From: Cyanoderma ruficeps
Taxonomy: Eukaryota > Chordata > Aves > Passeriformes > Timaliidae
Length of the DNA stretch: 64,000 nt
NCBI GenBank assembly: GCA_008694505.1
Contig: VZDJ01006028.1
Location: 434,001-498,000, forward strand
Reading direction: 5' to 3'
Of the stretch, positions 10,701-21,202 are shown in pieces. Under the pieces are notes generated by a model, which was given only the letters and a program-made list of their open reading frames with translations, had not been told where the DNA came from and did not search any database. The number at the start of each line of letters is the position of its first letter. The first letter of the stretch is position 1. Made by a program: the position numbers and the translations under genes.

Positions 10701-11718
10701 AAAAAAAAAAAGAGAAAAAAATTCATTTCAGCATGGCTGTTGCTTAATGTGAGCTGCAGTTGCCACAGAGAATAATAGCATTGGTCAGGAGAACACAGAG
10801 AACAGCTCTGAAACAGAGGTCATTATGGCAATCACTATCATTCAAATGTGTTAAGGGCTCGGGGTCGTGTTTAGATGATGTCTTTCTTTGGAACATCTCT
10901 CTTGTGTTATCTTCTTATACAGTTTAACATACTTTCTTCTGTGAAAATAAAATGAAATAAATGTTCTGAGACTCCAGTGGGAAGAATGCTGTTGTTTTGA
11001 CTCCTTTTTAACCTTTCAGCATCATTGTTTCTCAAACATTTAAAATTTTTATTTTTCAAAAATGCTATTTTATGTTTACTTTTATATGCTTGTTCTCTCC
11101 TGTCCAATGCAATGTTTTTTATAACATATGATTCAATATGTCTAATAGGGCTAAATATGAGAAGACAAAGAGCAACAGTATTATCCTCACTAAGCACATT
11201 AGCAATGCTCATTTTACTTACTGATTTGTGAAGCAAGCCATTTTTGATTTGTAAGGCTGGCAGAGTCCACAGTTTTAGGTGATTATCAGTCACAGCACTC
11301 CCTCTTATGCCAACAGGCTGTTTCTTTGATCATTTGCTAGAAGTTTCAAAATATCAGGGAAAACAGCCTAGAGGTGTTTTGGTTGGATCATAATGCAGAC
11401 TTAAAAGTGTCTTAGCTCCTTGCCTATTGGTGACCCTTCAAGCAAGACATTCAAAACACTGTTATGCTGGCAAAGACAGCACTTTGTGTGTCTTACAGTA
11501 ATTCACTTACAGTGAAATTAAGAGAATTTTTATATAATTTCACATAATTTAATTTTATGAGGCAGGTTTTCAGCACAGAGTCTATATAAGTGCTGGGGTG
11601 ACACCAAAGGGTGTATTTAAAAAAAGTCTTAGACACATTTCAATAAGCAGCATCATCTCAATTAACTGATTTCTGCTGATAATACAAATGCTGTCTTTTC
11701 TACTGCTGTATTTCTCTA
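7762..11718. other. Unassigned non-coding stretch, about 4 kb
   Basis: No gene. Contains a short GTGTGT-rich patch near 8000-8030, an AT-rich block at 8820-9300, A runs at 10150-10160 and 10698-10711, and scattered short open frames without motifs. No repeat family recognised. Confidence 0.5.
10698..10711. repeat. Poly(A) run, 14 bases
   Basis: Fourteen A in a row, then AGAGAAAAAA. There is no recognisable retrocopy upstream of it. Confidence 0.9.
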
Positions 11719-12045
11719 GAATCATGGAACCATTAGAGTTGGAAAAGACCTCGATGATCATGAGTCCAACATTTGATTGAACACCACAATGTAAACAAAA
11801 CTATAGCACTAAGTGTCATGCCCAGTCATTTCTTGAACACTTCCAGGATAATGACTTTACCATTTCCCTGGGCAGCTTGTTCCAATTCTTGACAACTTTT
11901 TCAGTTAAGAAATTTTTCCTGATGTCCAGCCTGAACCTCCCCTGGTACAGCTTGAGGCCACTTTGTCTTGTGCTGGTCCTGTTGCCTAGGAGAAGAGGCT
12001 GACCCTGCAACCTTGCTACAATCGCCTTTCAGGCAGCTGTAAAGA
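11719..12045 (-). mobile_element. CR1 LINE, 3' terminal fragment
   Basis: Minus-strand CR1 3' end: GAATCATGGAACCATTAGAG at the tip, then the conserved CCCTGGGCAGCTTGTTCCAA block and TTTTTCCTGATGTCCAGCCT. It is homologous to 1591-1900 in this window. The 5' truncation falls near CCTTTCAGGCAGCTGT. Confidence 0.88.
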
Positions 12046-12253
12046 CTCCATGAGCTCCTTTCCATCAGCTCTTACTAGGAGACCTACAGTGCACGCCAGC
12101 TGTAAAGGAACATATCCAAGTGTTGAAAAGTCTATTGAAAGGAGAAAAAGTTTGTCAGTGGAAACCTGAGCAGTTAGTCTGAGCAGTGGGCCCTGCAGGC
12201 AAGAAGACAAACATCATTCTTGGGTGCATCAAATACAGCTGGTCAAAAGAGGT

Positions 12254-12259
12254 GGTTAT
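12254..12259. repeat. Target-site duplication GGTTAT, left copy
   Basis: Matches 12557-12562 exactly. Confidence 0.9.
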
Positions 12260-12556
12260 TGTCGCTAGCCGAGGCTGGGTGTGTCCCACTTTAGGGACAG
12301 AAAGAGAGCAGGCAGACACAGCAGCAGTGGGGAACAAACTCTCTACTTTATTTACAATTTTTTACTTTATACATTTGTACAGAGGTTCAGAGATTGGCTA
12401 GACAGGTCGCCACCTCTTAACCTGTGTGGTGGACATTACTATCAATCAATTCTTCTCTCAGAGGAGAAGAATGCAAACATTCTAAGAATAAACTTCGTTT
12501 ACAGAAGAAGGCTACGTGTGAAGGTTCTGCACAGAGGCAGAAAGCTGAGGGCAACA
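12260..12556 (-). mobile_element. Solo LTR, ERVK-like, 297 bp, inside CR1
   Basis: The insertion runs from TGTCGCTAGCC to GGGCAACA on the plus strand, so the LTR reads TGTTGCC...GCGACA on the minus strand. GGTTAT flanks both ends exactly, and removing the insert rejoins CR1 without loss. A 6-bp duplication is typical of ERVK. The minus strand has AATAAAG (about 12355-12345) as a polyadenylation signal. No internal coding sequence remains. Confidence 0.92.
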
Positions 12557-12562
12557 GGTTAT
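12557..12562. repeat. Target-site duplication GGTTAT, right copy
   Basis: Exact match to 12254-12259. Confidence 0.9.
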
Positions 12563-13100
12563 CCCACTGTACTCAGTGTTGGTGGGGCCTCACCTTGAGC
12601 ACTGTGTGCAGTTCTAGACCCCTACATTTAAGAAGGACATGAAGATTCTTGAATGTATCCAGAAGAGGGCATCGAATCTAGTGACATGGCTGGAAGCCTG
12701 TAAGAAGTGGCTGACAATTTTATGTTTGTCAGGTTTGGAGTAAGGGAGGCTGAGGGACAAACACATTTCTCTACAGCTTCCTGAGGAGGGGAAGTAGGAG
12801 AGGGCGGTGCTGATCTCTTCCTGCTATCCAGCGATAGGACTTGTGGGAATGAGACAAAAACTACACCAGGGCAGGTTTGGACTGGACATTAGGAAGCATT
12901 TCTTTACCAAGATGATGGTCAGACTCTGGATGGAACAGGCTTTCTAGAGAGGTAGTTGATGCCCCAAGCCTGTCTGTGTTTGAGAGGCGTTTGGAAAATG
13001 CCCTTAACAACATTCCTTAATTTTTGGTCAGCCCTGAAGTTGTCAGGCAGCCGGAAAAGATGATTTGTTGTAGGTAACTTCCAACTGAAATCATGTGCTG

Positions 13101-13144
13101 TATTGTATTGTATTGTATTGTATTGTATTGTATTGCATTGTATT
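13101..13144 (+). repeat. TATTG pentanucleotide array
   Basis: Eight full TATTG units (the last but one reads CATTG in its second half) plus a partial unit, placed exactly at the 3' end of the CR1. Confidence 0.95.
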
Positions 13145-15589
13145 CTGGCATTTAATGTTGAATAAGCATCCATCAAATCTGTACATACAGAAACTTAATC
13201 TCCCCCAACTGTTCCTCATTGTTAAAATGGAATGCATAATTATTGTTATCACTTATGCTAATAATTCATGTATAGAATGATTTTATTCATATCCAAACAT
13301 AGTCATAAGGATATACAACACTAAGGTCTTGACTGGAAAAAAAATTAACAGATTTGATTAGATTACACATTATAGTCTGAAAACACAATATATATTGTAA
13401 TTGTGATGTAAGTATTATTGACTGCTTAAAGTGACATAAACAATTCTTTAAGGAATTTGCCTCTGAGCTCCTTTCTGAAAGTGTAGATTAACTTTCTGCC
13501 AATCTTACCACAGGAAGGCAGCTTGTGTCCTGTATAACTGAAGACTCTTCTTGCCACACAGATTTTGTAACAAATTTTTACATAAAAGTTTTCTTGTTCT
13601 CTATGGATAATATTTGAAAAAGCAACTGCGGACTTTTACAATGCTAGTTACTTAATAGAGACTATTTCCTGTTATGTATATTTGAAATCCTCTCCTCCAA
13701 TACATATGTTCTGTAAAGCCTGGATTATAATTTACTTTCTGTTGTTTGTACTTCTTTTTAAACACAGTAATTGCTGATCAAAACTGAAAGCATCAGTAAA
13801 GTCAATCTAATTTGAGATATTATACTGCCATAATAACAATTATTATTCTTCCTCTCTATGAAATAAAAAATCTTTTGAGTCCAGAGCTAGGCTTTTAATT
13901 TGTCTTCAGAAACATTTTACAAACTGCACTTTATAAACATTTCTGAATTGCAGATTCCCTTCCTTATTTTTCCTGAATATTTTTAATATATTCTCATGAA
14001 AAAACTTGAGCTTTCAGGAGAGAAAATATAGCAAAATTTTGTGGACATTATTTTCCTTGTTTCATTTAGTTTAATGAGATTTTTCTACATTATAACAATG
14101 CTTTTATTATGTCATTTTTAGTCTTATTTTACAATATGTAAAATATTTTGTGCTCTGAGACAGTATCTCTTTCTCCTAAATACTTTGTTTTTAATAGCAG
14201 CTGAAGGAGGTATCTGTTTGGGAAAAGATATGTTACTAAGCATGGAGCTGCCTGTTTCATGGTCATTTATAGTCCAAAAGATTGGGCCTGAATGCAGTGA
14301 GCATTCCCAAATATGATTATAAATGATGGCTTCCACTCTAAACATTTGTTTTACAAATTCTATTTAATTCAACTTAGGAGCAAGAATTCTAAATCTGCTG
14401 CAGATGAAAGCTGGGTGTTTGGATTGCAATAGAATGAATATTATTTTTCTCTTGGTAGAGAATAATCTAATTTTGCTCTTCCTAAAGGTCAATAAGATCC
14501 CTGACTGGTGAAGATAAAGATAGTTCCTGTCATGCTCTAAGGGTCATTTTATCTTTTATATATCCTTTTCCCCAGAGCAAAACAGAAAAGTCTGGGTGCC
14601 CTTGCAGAGTTTGACTCTTCACTGAGTATGAAAATGATAACATAACACAATTTTATACATAGAAATATTTTAGTGCAGTCTTGAGGTAGTAAATCAGGCA
14701 TACTGCAACATAATGCTGTTTTAACAGAGGAGGCAGTTTTTAATTTGTGCAATTTCAGTCCAGTCCATTGCCGATAGGTAGCAGAATTAGCCCTAGAATT
14801 TAAAAATTCTTTGATAAATGTTTGCATTATTTATGTTTTATGCATTATGAAATCATTTGCATTGATAAGACAAGTCCAAGGAATTAGCAATGCAGAGCCA
14901 GACTCTCAGGGAGCAGAGAAAGGAAAGAGTTGGCAGGAGTTATCTTTCAAAAACTGTGAGACCCACAGCTGCACATGGAAGCATGCTTGCAGTACCCTAT
15001 GGCTTATAATAACTCTATACATCTCACCTGACACATCTGTGTCAGGTGCAAATAAAATTCAGGTAAAATATAGTCAAAGTGCTGTCTCAACAAATAGAGG
15101 CCTTTGTAAACAAGACACATAAAGACAGGGAAACAGAGTAAGATGTCTAGATGTCTAGATAAATACCAGAAGTCTAAAAATAATGTGGGGCTAAAATGGT
15201 ATGGGAATAGAAAGAATCTGAAAATTGTTGGAAGAAGCACCCTCTAGTGAACACCCTAACAGCAGGGCAAAATTGATGGATAAATCACATAAGGAGAAAG
15301 ACCGATGCAAGAGAAAAAATAAACAAGTGCTGTTAAACAAATTGGCTTCATGAGATCCTTTCTAAGAGCTACTGTATTGTTGAAAACCATGAATTCAAGA
15401 TTCACAAAGAGATGCTAGAATCTTGGGGTACACTGTTAAAAGGAAACTGAAGGAGCAGCTGGGATTGAGAGTTACAAGTGAAATACAATGGTATACTAAA
15501 TTGGGACCTTGTCATTCAGTGAATTCATTTGTCTGGAAAAGAAGATACACAATGAGGTGACAGGTTTCCTTGTAACATTTTTCTGGGTA
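13145..15589. other. Unassigned AT-rich non-coding stretch
   Basis: No gene. The only structure seen is the palindrome at 15025-15048 and a short GATGTCTA tandem near 15143. Confidence 0.5.
15025..15048. repeat. 24-bp near-perfect palindrome
   Basis: Arms CACCTGACACA (15025-15035) and TGTGTCAGGTG (15038-15048) are perfectly complementary with only TC between them. Each outer end is an E-box hexamer (CACCTG / CAGGTG). Confidence 0.95.
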
Positions 15590-16312
15590 TTAAAATTCAG
15601 AGCCAGATGAAGAGAGTTAGGAAGAGTCTCATGATATTACTGAGTGGCTGGGTGATAAAGTGTTGAGTGAAATCCAGTGCTGATGAATACAAAGTAATGC
15701 ACCTGGAGAAAAACAAGCCTAAGTATACACAGTGATAGCTTCTAAAGTTGCCATTACCACTCAGAGGAGAAATTGTTGTTATGGATAATTGTATGAAAGC
15801 ATGCCACCACAACATAGTGTTCTGTGCCAAACAAATAAGCAAGCTAGAGATTTTTAATAAAGAATAGAGAATAAATCAGGAAACATTATAATGTTGTTGT
15901 GTACATTTATGGTGCACCCAAATCCTGAATACTAGGGGCGGATCTGGTTGTCCTCATCAGCACCTTTTCAAAAAAGGTCTGGTAAAGCTAAGCAAAGGTT
16001 CAGAGAATCACCAGAGTTATATTCAAAGCTATTGAATGAATCAAGATTCTTCAACTTTGTGGTGATTGAGAGCAGAAAAGAGAACAAAAAATTCCATGGA
16101 AGAAATCATAGATGAGATTGAGAATAGGAATAAGGAGCAATTAATTACCATTTCTAATAATACAAAAGGGGCCTTGAGTAAGGTGATGGACAGTGTGTTG
16201 CAAACAAGTTACTGCAAGCACCATTGATGCTATTGCCACAGAATAGTCTTTAGGCAGAAGTTATAACTTAATTAGAATAATTAATGGCAGAAGGACTATT
16301 AAGCATAAAACA
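15590..16312 (+). mobile_element. Old CR1/L3-type LINE fragment
   Basis: Diverged but readable plus-strand CR1 of an ancient reptile-type group. Matching blocks are TACAAAGTAATGCACCTGG, TGCCATTACCACTCAG, ATAGAGAATAAATCAGG, TGGTGCACCCAAATCCTGAA and AAAGGTTCAGAGAATC, in the order expected for the thumb and 3' region. Many indels and stops show it is far older than the CR1 at 1591. Its right end meets the LTR at 16317. Confidence 0.75.
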
Positions 16313-16316
16313 GAAA
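16313..16316. repeat. Target-site duplication GAAA, left copy
   Basis: Matches 16940-16943. At 4 bp the match is weak alone but sits precisely at TG...CA ends. Confidence 0.7.
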
Positions 16317-16939
16317 TGTGGTGGTCTGGTGTGTCTCGGGACCTCTGTCCCGCGTTGCCTGGCCAGCCCTGGCACCGGCCGCAGTGAAGGTACGGTTCAA
16401 TGTTCTGAGATACTTCCCCAATCCTGTGGGTCCTTGCCCTGCAGGAAGCATGAACAGTGGCGAGAAATAAAGGGTGGACTCTGGTGGGGGACTTCAGCTG
16501 GGTTTTATTAAGTACATGCGGAACTCCTCCACACCCAGAGTCAGCCTGTCAAAACCAGCTTTCCTCTCTGTACAGCACCTTAAGTATGGGGGTAGAGAAA
16601 TGGGAAGGGGACAGCTTGGAACCAATCCAGAAGAGGAACAACCCAGAACATAAAAGACAGTCAATAGAACCAATCACTACATCAAGGTGGGGGGGGAACC
16701 AGGGACCCTGCCAATCACTCAACGTCCTCACTAGAACCTTCTAGACATCAGGGTGAGGCTGTAAGGTGATGGACAGGACCCATAATTGTGATTGACATCT
16801 GACAATCACTTGAGGGAAACCAAGAAGGGTTTAACATGTGGGTACATGGGACAAACCATTGTAACTTATATAAAACAGTATAAAGCAAAGAACACCTGCA
16901 TACAGAAAACTTCTAAACCCAAAACCACACCACTACACA
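16317..16939 (-). mobile_element. Solo LTR, ERV1-like, 623 bp
   Basis: Ends are TGTGGTGGTCTGG (16317) and CACCACTACACA (16939), with GAAA on both sides. A 4-bp duplication fits ERV1-type elements. Orientation is called minus because a polyadenylation-type AATAAAACC lies at about 16511-16503 with a roughly 190-bp GC-rich U5-like part beyond it. The AT-rich ends of this copy and of the one at 1-76 diverge immediately after CACTACACA, which confirms that boundary. No coding remains. The orientation is less certain than the boundaries. Confidence 0.8.
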
Positions 16940-16943
16940 GAAA
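16940..16943. repeat. Target-site duplication GAAA, right copy
   Basis: Matches 16313-16316. Confidence 0.7.
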
Positions 16944-17062
16944 CTCAGTTGCTGGCTCAGGACACACTTTCAGGTTTCTAGAAACAGAGGGTATCTAGTA
17001 CCATGCTTTATTTTCTCATTATGTAATGTATCCCTACTGAAAACAGTAACAGATTCACTAAG

Positions 17063-17540
17063 TGTGAAAAGGACATCAGGAGGTCTCTCCCCAACCTCCT
17101 CACAGCAGGGCCAGGTATGTGTTCAAACCTGGTTGTTCAGCATTTGAAAAACCTTCAAGGATAGATAGAACTCAACCTGCCTGTTCAACTTATTCTACTG
17201 CTGGGTTGGCCTTATGGTGAAAAGGTTTTTCCTCATATTTGGTCTCAACCTCTCTTGTTTTGATATACGACCTTGGTCCAATCCTCCCAACATGCACTAA
17301 TTCAAAGAACCCATTTCCATCTCCTCATCTCCTTCCCCACAGGCACAGGGGCTGCAGCTGGGTTCCTTCAAAGCCTTCTCTTCTCAAGACTGAACAAGCC
17401 CAGCTCTCTCAGCATCTCCACGGAGAGCAAGTGCTCTGGCCCTTATCATCTCTGTGAACCTCCTGGCTGAGCTCACTGCAGTGTAACATTTTTTTTCCCT
17501 TGAACTTCTTAAGGCTTTTGCTAAGCACAGAGGCCTGGGA
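17063..17540 (-). mobile_element. Old CR1 LINE 3' fragment
   Basis: Minus-strand CR1. Recognisable in order are GCAGGGCCAGGT, ACCTTCAAGGATAGATAG, ATGGTGAAAAGGTTTTTCCT, AGACTGAACAAGCCCAGCTC and CTTATCATCTCTGTGAACC. The terminal 8-bp tail is missing or decayed. Divergence is high, so it is older than the CR1 copies at 1591 and 53762. The right boundary is vague. Confidence 0.8.
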
Positions 17541-18419
17541 GACATCAATGAAAGCTAAGAATGCCATTGAGGACCTTTCTCAGAGTCCTGTGTTCTCTGA
17601 CTGGTTTCATTAAGATATTCGACATGAGGAGTTAATATTTGATAGCACATTTACTTATTTGAATAAATTAGAAGGAATTTGGCAGAGTGATACAGCAATG
17701 CACTAAAATAGCATTTCAATATGCTACACTGTGCAGAATATAACGCTTGCAATGTATACTTGGAACATGATGCAAATGTGTTTCCCATTGCCTGTCTGTA
17801 TATGCACACCATCACAATGCTTTTTTCTCTACTACCAGGAAGCTTGAAGCCAGCAGAAGTCTGGTTTTCTCTTCAAAGTTCATTTGGTTGCTTTTCAACT
17901 TCCATACTCCATCTTGGACTGAGCCACATCTACACTTTCCACTTGCTGATCTGTCTAACTTGAGAAAACTTTCAAACTCATAATCAACTCTGGAAAACTG
18001 CTAACATTGGAATAGCCATGTACACAACCAGTTGATCACTCAACTGATTTTTCTAAACCATTACCTAAAACAAAGTCTGGTTATCTTTTTTAAGTTAAAC
18101 TGTCTTTTCAGCAGCTGTGGTGGCTCCCTACATTCTCCCTTGCGCTTCACAAACACATCACCTGTATCTGTTTCCACCGAGACTGATTCAGGTGAAGGAG
18201 TTTGTTGGTTGGTCACAACTTTACCTGTGCCTGCTGTCACTGTATGACCTGTTCCTTTCAGAAACACTCCCAAATCTTCTTTATTCCAAGGTTTTTTTCC
18301 TGAAGTTTTCATTCCAAATGATCCCACTTACCAACTCTTTGATAATCCAAAATCAGCTCTTCTGAATCAGAGTCTATGCACTGGTAGTTGCCTTACTCTC
18401 ACAATCTTCAGCTTCCTTT
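17541..18419. other. Unassigned non-coding stretch
   Basis: No gene. Part of the right side may be further eroded CR1 belonging to the next feature. Confidence 0.4.
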
Positions 18420-18975
18420 CATGGTCCCTACAGACAAGGCTGCCATTTAGAGTCACATTCTTAACCACTTTTCCTCATTTCTGAACAACAAATACAGCTG
18501 TTCACAGCTCTGGATAGCCCACCCAGTGCCTGTATCAAGGAACAATTCTTAACTTTCAGAAACTCCCTGGATTGCTTGCATACTGCTCTTTTGTCTTTCA
18601 GTGGATGTCAGTGAGGTTAAAGCCCCTATTAAGGAATAGTCTATGATCTGTAGACTTCCTTGAGTTAAAAGATTTTTCTTTTTAATGAGAAAGATTGTCC
18701 ACTTTGTTAACTCTACTGTGTTTGTAGCACAGTCCCAGCATGATGACACCTCTACTGACTTCTTCTCTGACTCTAACCCTTGAACTCCTGCCCAGCCTGT
18801 AGCCCATCTTCATATCTGAGGTGCTGCTTCACAGAGGGATACTTCCCTTCTCCCCTGAGAGCTGTCCCATCACAATTTGGTTATTCCTGCAATGTCATTG
18901 TTTTCTGACCATATGTGGTGCTTCAGTTCCTTCTTCCCATTGGTGTACTTACACTTGAGGTGGATGTCTCTTCAT
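18420..18975 (-). mobile_element. Very old CR1 fragment, endonuclease region
   Basis: Aligns by eye with the endonuclease part of the CR1 at 1591-4466 (its 3690-4260). Paired blocks include AGAAACTCCCTGGATTGC versus the GAGGAACCTCTGC region, GTGGATGTCAGTGAGGTTAA, ACAGTCCCAGCATGATGACA versus ACAGACTCCCACCAAAATGT, and CATTGGTGTACTTACACTTG versus CATTTGTGTGCATGCCCTTC. No open frame survives. The left boundary is uncertain. Confidence 0.58.
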
Positions 18976-20638
18976 CTAGTTTTATCATTCTTGTAATTCC
19001 ATCACTTGGAATCCTTTGCTTTCCAAGCAAATAATTTCATTGATTTATCCACTGTCTAAGAGAGAATATGAACTAGAGAGAATTTTAATATATTCTAGGA
19101 AGTCAATTCATATATTCTTATATTATTCACCATGACTATTTTTTTTCTTTCTTGTCGATGAGACCATATCTCCTGCTTCAGGCCCTCTTCCCTGATTGTT
19201 GGCCCTAGAAATGTGCTCAAATCAGAATGTAGGCTAAGGCTGAAAATTATCCTTATTTATTTCATAAATTCAGATTTGGGCCAAATGCAGCATAACCTTC
19301 CCTTTACTCCATAAAGAGTATATGGTACATTATATAAATTGTTCATTTTTAATCCTAGACCCCCTTACATTTTACAACCACAGTGATTAAAACATCTATC
19401 TACAGGAAGTATTATAAACCAGATTAGATATGTAATTTCAATAGTAAATAAGCCCCCTGATTCTTCTGAAATAATAATCTGTCTCTGAGTGAGGTTTGGG
19501 AGGAGATTGGGCTTTCTATAATGTACTGCAGCATAGATTAACTGGTAGCTAGGATTAAAAATACCTAGTAGCTGTACAGAAAAACTGTAAAATATTCTAG
19601 TCAAGGGAAACAGTAACATATGATCTTTTATGGTATTCACTGAATATTTATTGAAAATATGCTTCTTTTCCCCTGCTACTCTCATGCAAAAGAGAAATTT
19701 CCGCAAAATGTATTTTTTCTCTATTTTCCTTTTCTGCGAAAACTGCCAACAAAGCAAACTATATCTCATGGCAGGCCTGTTGGTTCTAACAATTTGTCAC
19801 AGCCTGACTCCTCACAAGAAGAGGAAATGAGATTATGGTGACTAATGAAAGAAACTCGGTATTGGTGCATAAGGTTCTATTCTGCAGCTCAGAGAGCCAA
19901 TCTTATGCAACATTTTGCAGAGAGCTTAATGGTGGTGAAAGTTGCTGTCTTGGAAAAGGAGTGGAGTACAGATGTTGCATGGCAAACATCTGGGCCCATG
20001 TCTCATCCCTATCTGTACCTAGGGATGACAGCTCCATCAGCTAACAGGTAAGTTACTCATCTACATGTGCAGTCTTTGTTTCCCCTTGGGCAAAGTTGTT
20101 TTTTTTTTTCTTATGTAATGCCCTGAGAAGAGAGAATTTCCATATCTTTACAGAGTGCAAAGTCCTCTCTATACTCCATGACCTGATTTCATGACCTGAG
20201 CCTTCCCAGCCTTAGCCTGTTGTGTGGGGTGCAGGGAGAAGGGTAAAGGCTGGGGGCCCTTGATTTAGTTAGATGCTGTGCCATCTCGTAGGTTCTTACA
20301 GCCTGGAATAATATCCCTTCTTATCATATTACTCAAGAGGCTCTGGGCTCACTTCTTACTACCTTACCCATCATGAAATAAAGCAGGAAAACTTGAGAGG
20401 TGATGCTAATAAATGGTAAAGTGAGTAACAAGGTTAACATTAACTGTGGTGACAAAAGTGAGTAATTATGTCCCAGAGGAAAACAAAGACCTCTTGCAGC
20501 TCTGCATACAGTCTTAGAAAATTCATTATACACAAATGTTTCTGCAAGTACAGATATAGGATCCACAGTCTTTAACAATTGGGTCAGATTTGAATGGGCA
20601 AAGTGACTAACAATACATGCAGATATTTTATTCCATGC
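18976..20638. other. Unassigned stretch containing an exon-like interval
   Basis: AT-rich. The notable element is an interval at 19888-20047 with consensus-quality splice signals (see findings). A T run lies at 20098-20109. Confidence 0.5.
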
Positions 20639-21202
20639 TGCACTGAGTCTGTCTGGGATGGAGTCACTTTCCCCCATAGTAGTATCTATAGTGCTATGCT
20701 TGTACTTGTAGCCAGAAAGCTGTTGTTAAGAGAGCAGTGTTTTGGCTACTGCTGAGCAGTGATGCCCCAGCATCAAGGTTGTCTCTTCAAATTCACTTCC
20801 CTTCAAAAGGCCAGTAGGCTGTGCATGGGCAAGAGATTCAGAGGAGAAAGAGTCAGGACAGCTGACCCAACTTGACCAAAAGAATATTCCACACCATATG
20901 ATGTGCTTAACAATAAAATCTAAAAGAAAGGAGATGGGGAGGGGACGTTTGTTATTAAGGCCTTCTGAAGTAACCGCTATGCGTACTGAGGCCCTACTTC
21001 CTGGGAAGTGGCTCAACATTGTCTCCTAATGAAAAGTGGAGCACAAATATTTTTGTTTTCCTTTGCTTTTCTTTATTAAACTGCTTTTCTCTTGATTCAC
21101 ACAAAAGCTGTTTTTACACACCTATCCTATTGTCTCCTCTCCCATTCTGCTGAGAAGAGTGGTAGAGAGGCTTGGTGGGCCAGACAAGGTTAATCCACCT
21201 CA
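20639..21202 (+). mobile_element. Solo LTR, ERVL-type, degraded
   Basis: Plus-strand songbird ERVL-type LTR: GTCTGGGATGGAGT near the 5' end, TTTTGGCTACTGCTGAGCAG, AGGACAGCTGACCC, AATATTCCACACCATATGAT, then CAATAAAATCTAAAAG (TATA region, about 20910), AAGTAACCGCTATGCGTAC, the TTTTCTTTATTAAACTGC polyadenylation region, and the end GGTTAATCCACCTCA. It is related to the LTR at 27521-28132, which has the same AGGACAGCTG... and ...CATATGA/ATGACATCAT layout. No target duplication recognised. The 5' boundary is approximate. Confidence 0.78.

Larger units (their letters stand above)
12181..13144 (+). mobile_element. CR1 LINE, 3' part, split by an LTR
   Basis: Plus-strand CR1 beginning about GAGCAGTGGGCCCTGC (thumb/3' region), interrupted at 12260-12556 by an LTR, and resuming at TATCCCACTGTACTCAG. 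It continues through GAGCACTGTGTGCAGTTCT, the CCAGAAGAGGGCATCGAA block and the 3' UTR (TTTTTGGTCAGCCCTGAAG) to a terminal TATTG array. The 3' UTR is CR1-J-like; members I know end in an ATTCT repeat rather than TATTG. It lies head-to-head with the minus-strand CR1 at 11719-12045. Confidence 0.88.

Noticed and set aside
10907..11293. 128-codon lysine/asparagine-rich open frame on the minus strand
   Set aside because: Composition mirrors local A/T content. No homology recognised.
20333..20677. 114-codon minus-strand open frame next to the ERVL-type LTR
   Set aside because: Considered as a provirus internal remnant, but it is antisense to the LTR, overlaps its start and has no retroviral motif.
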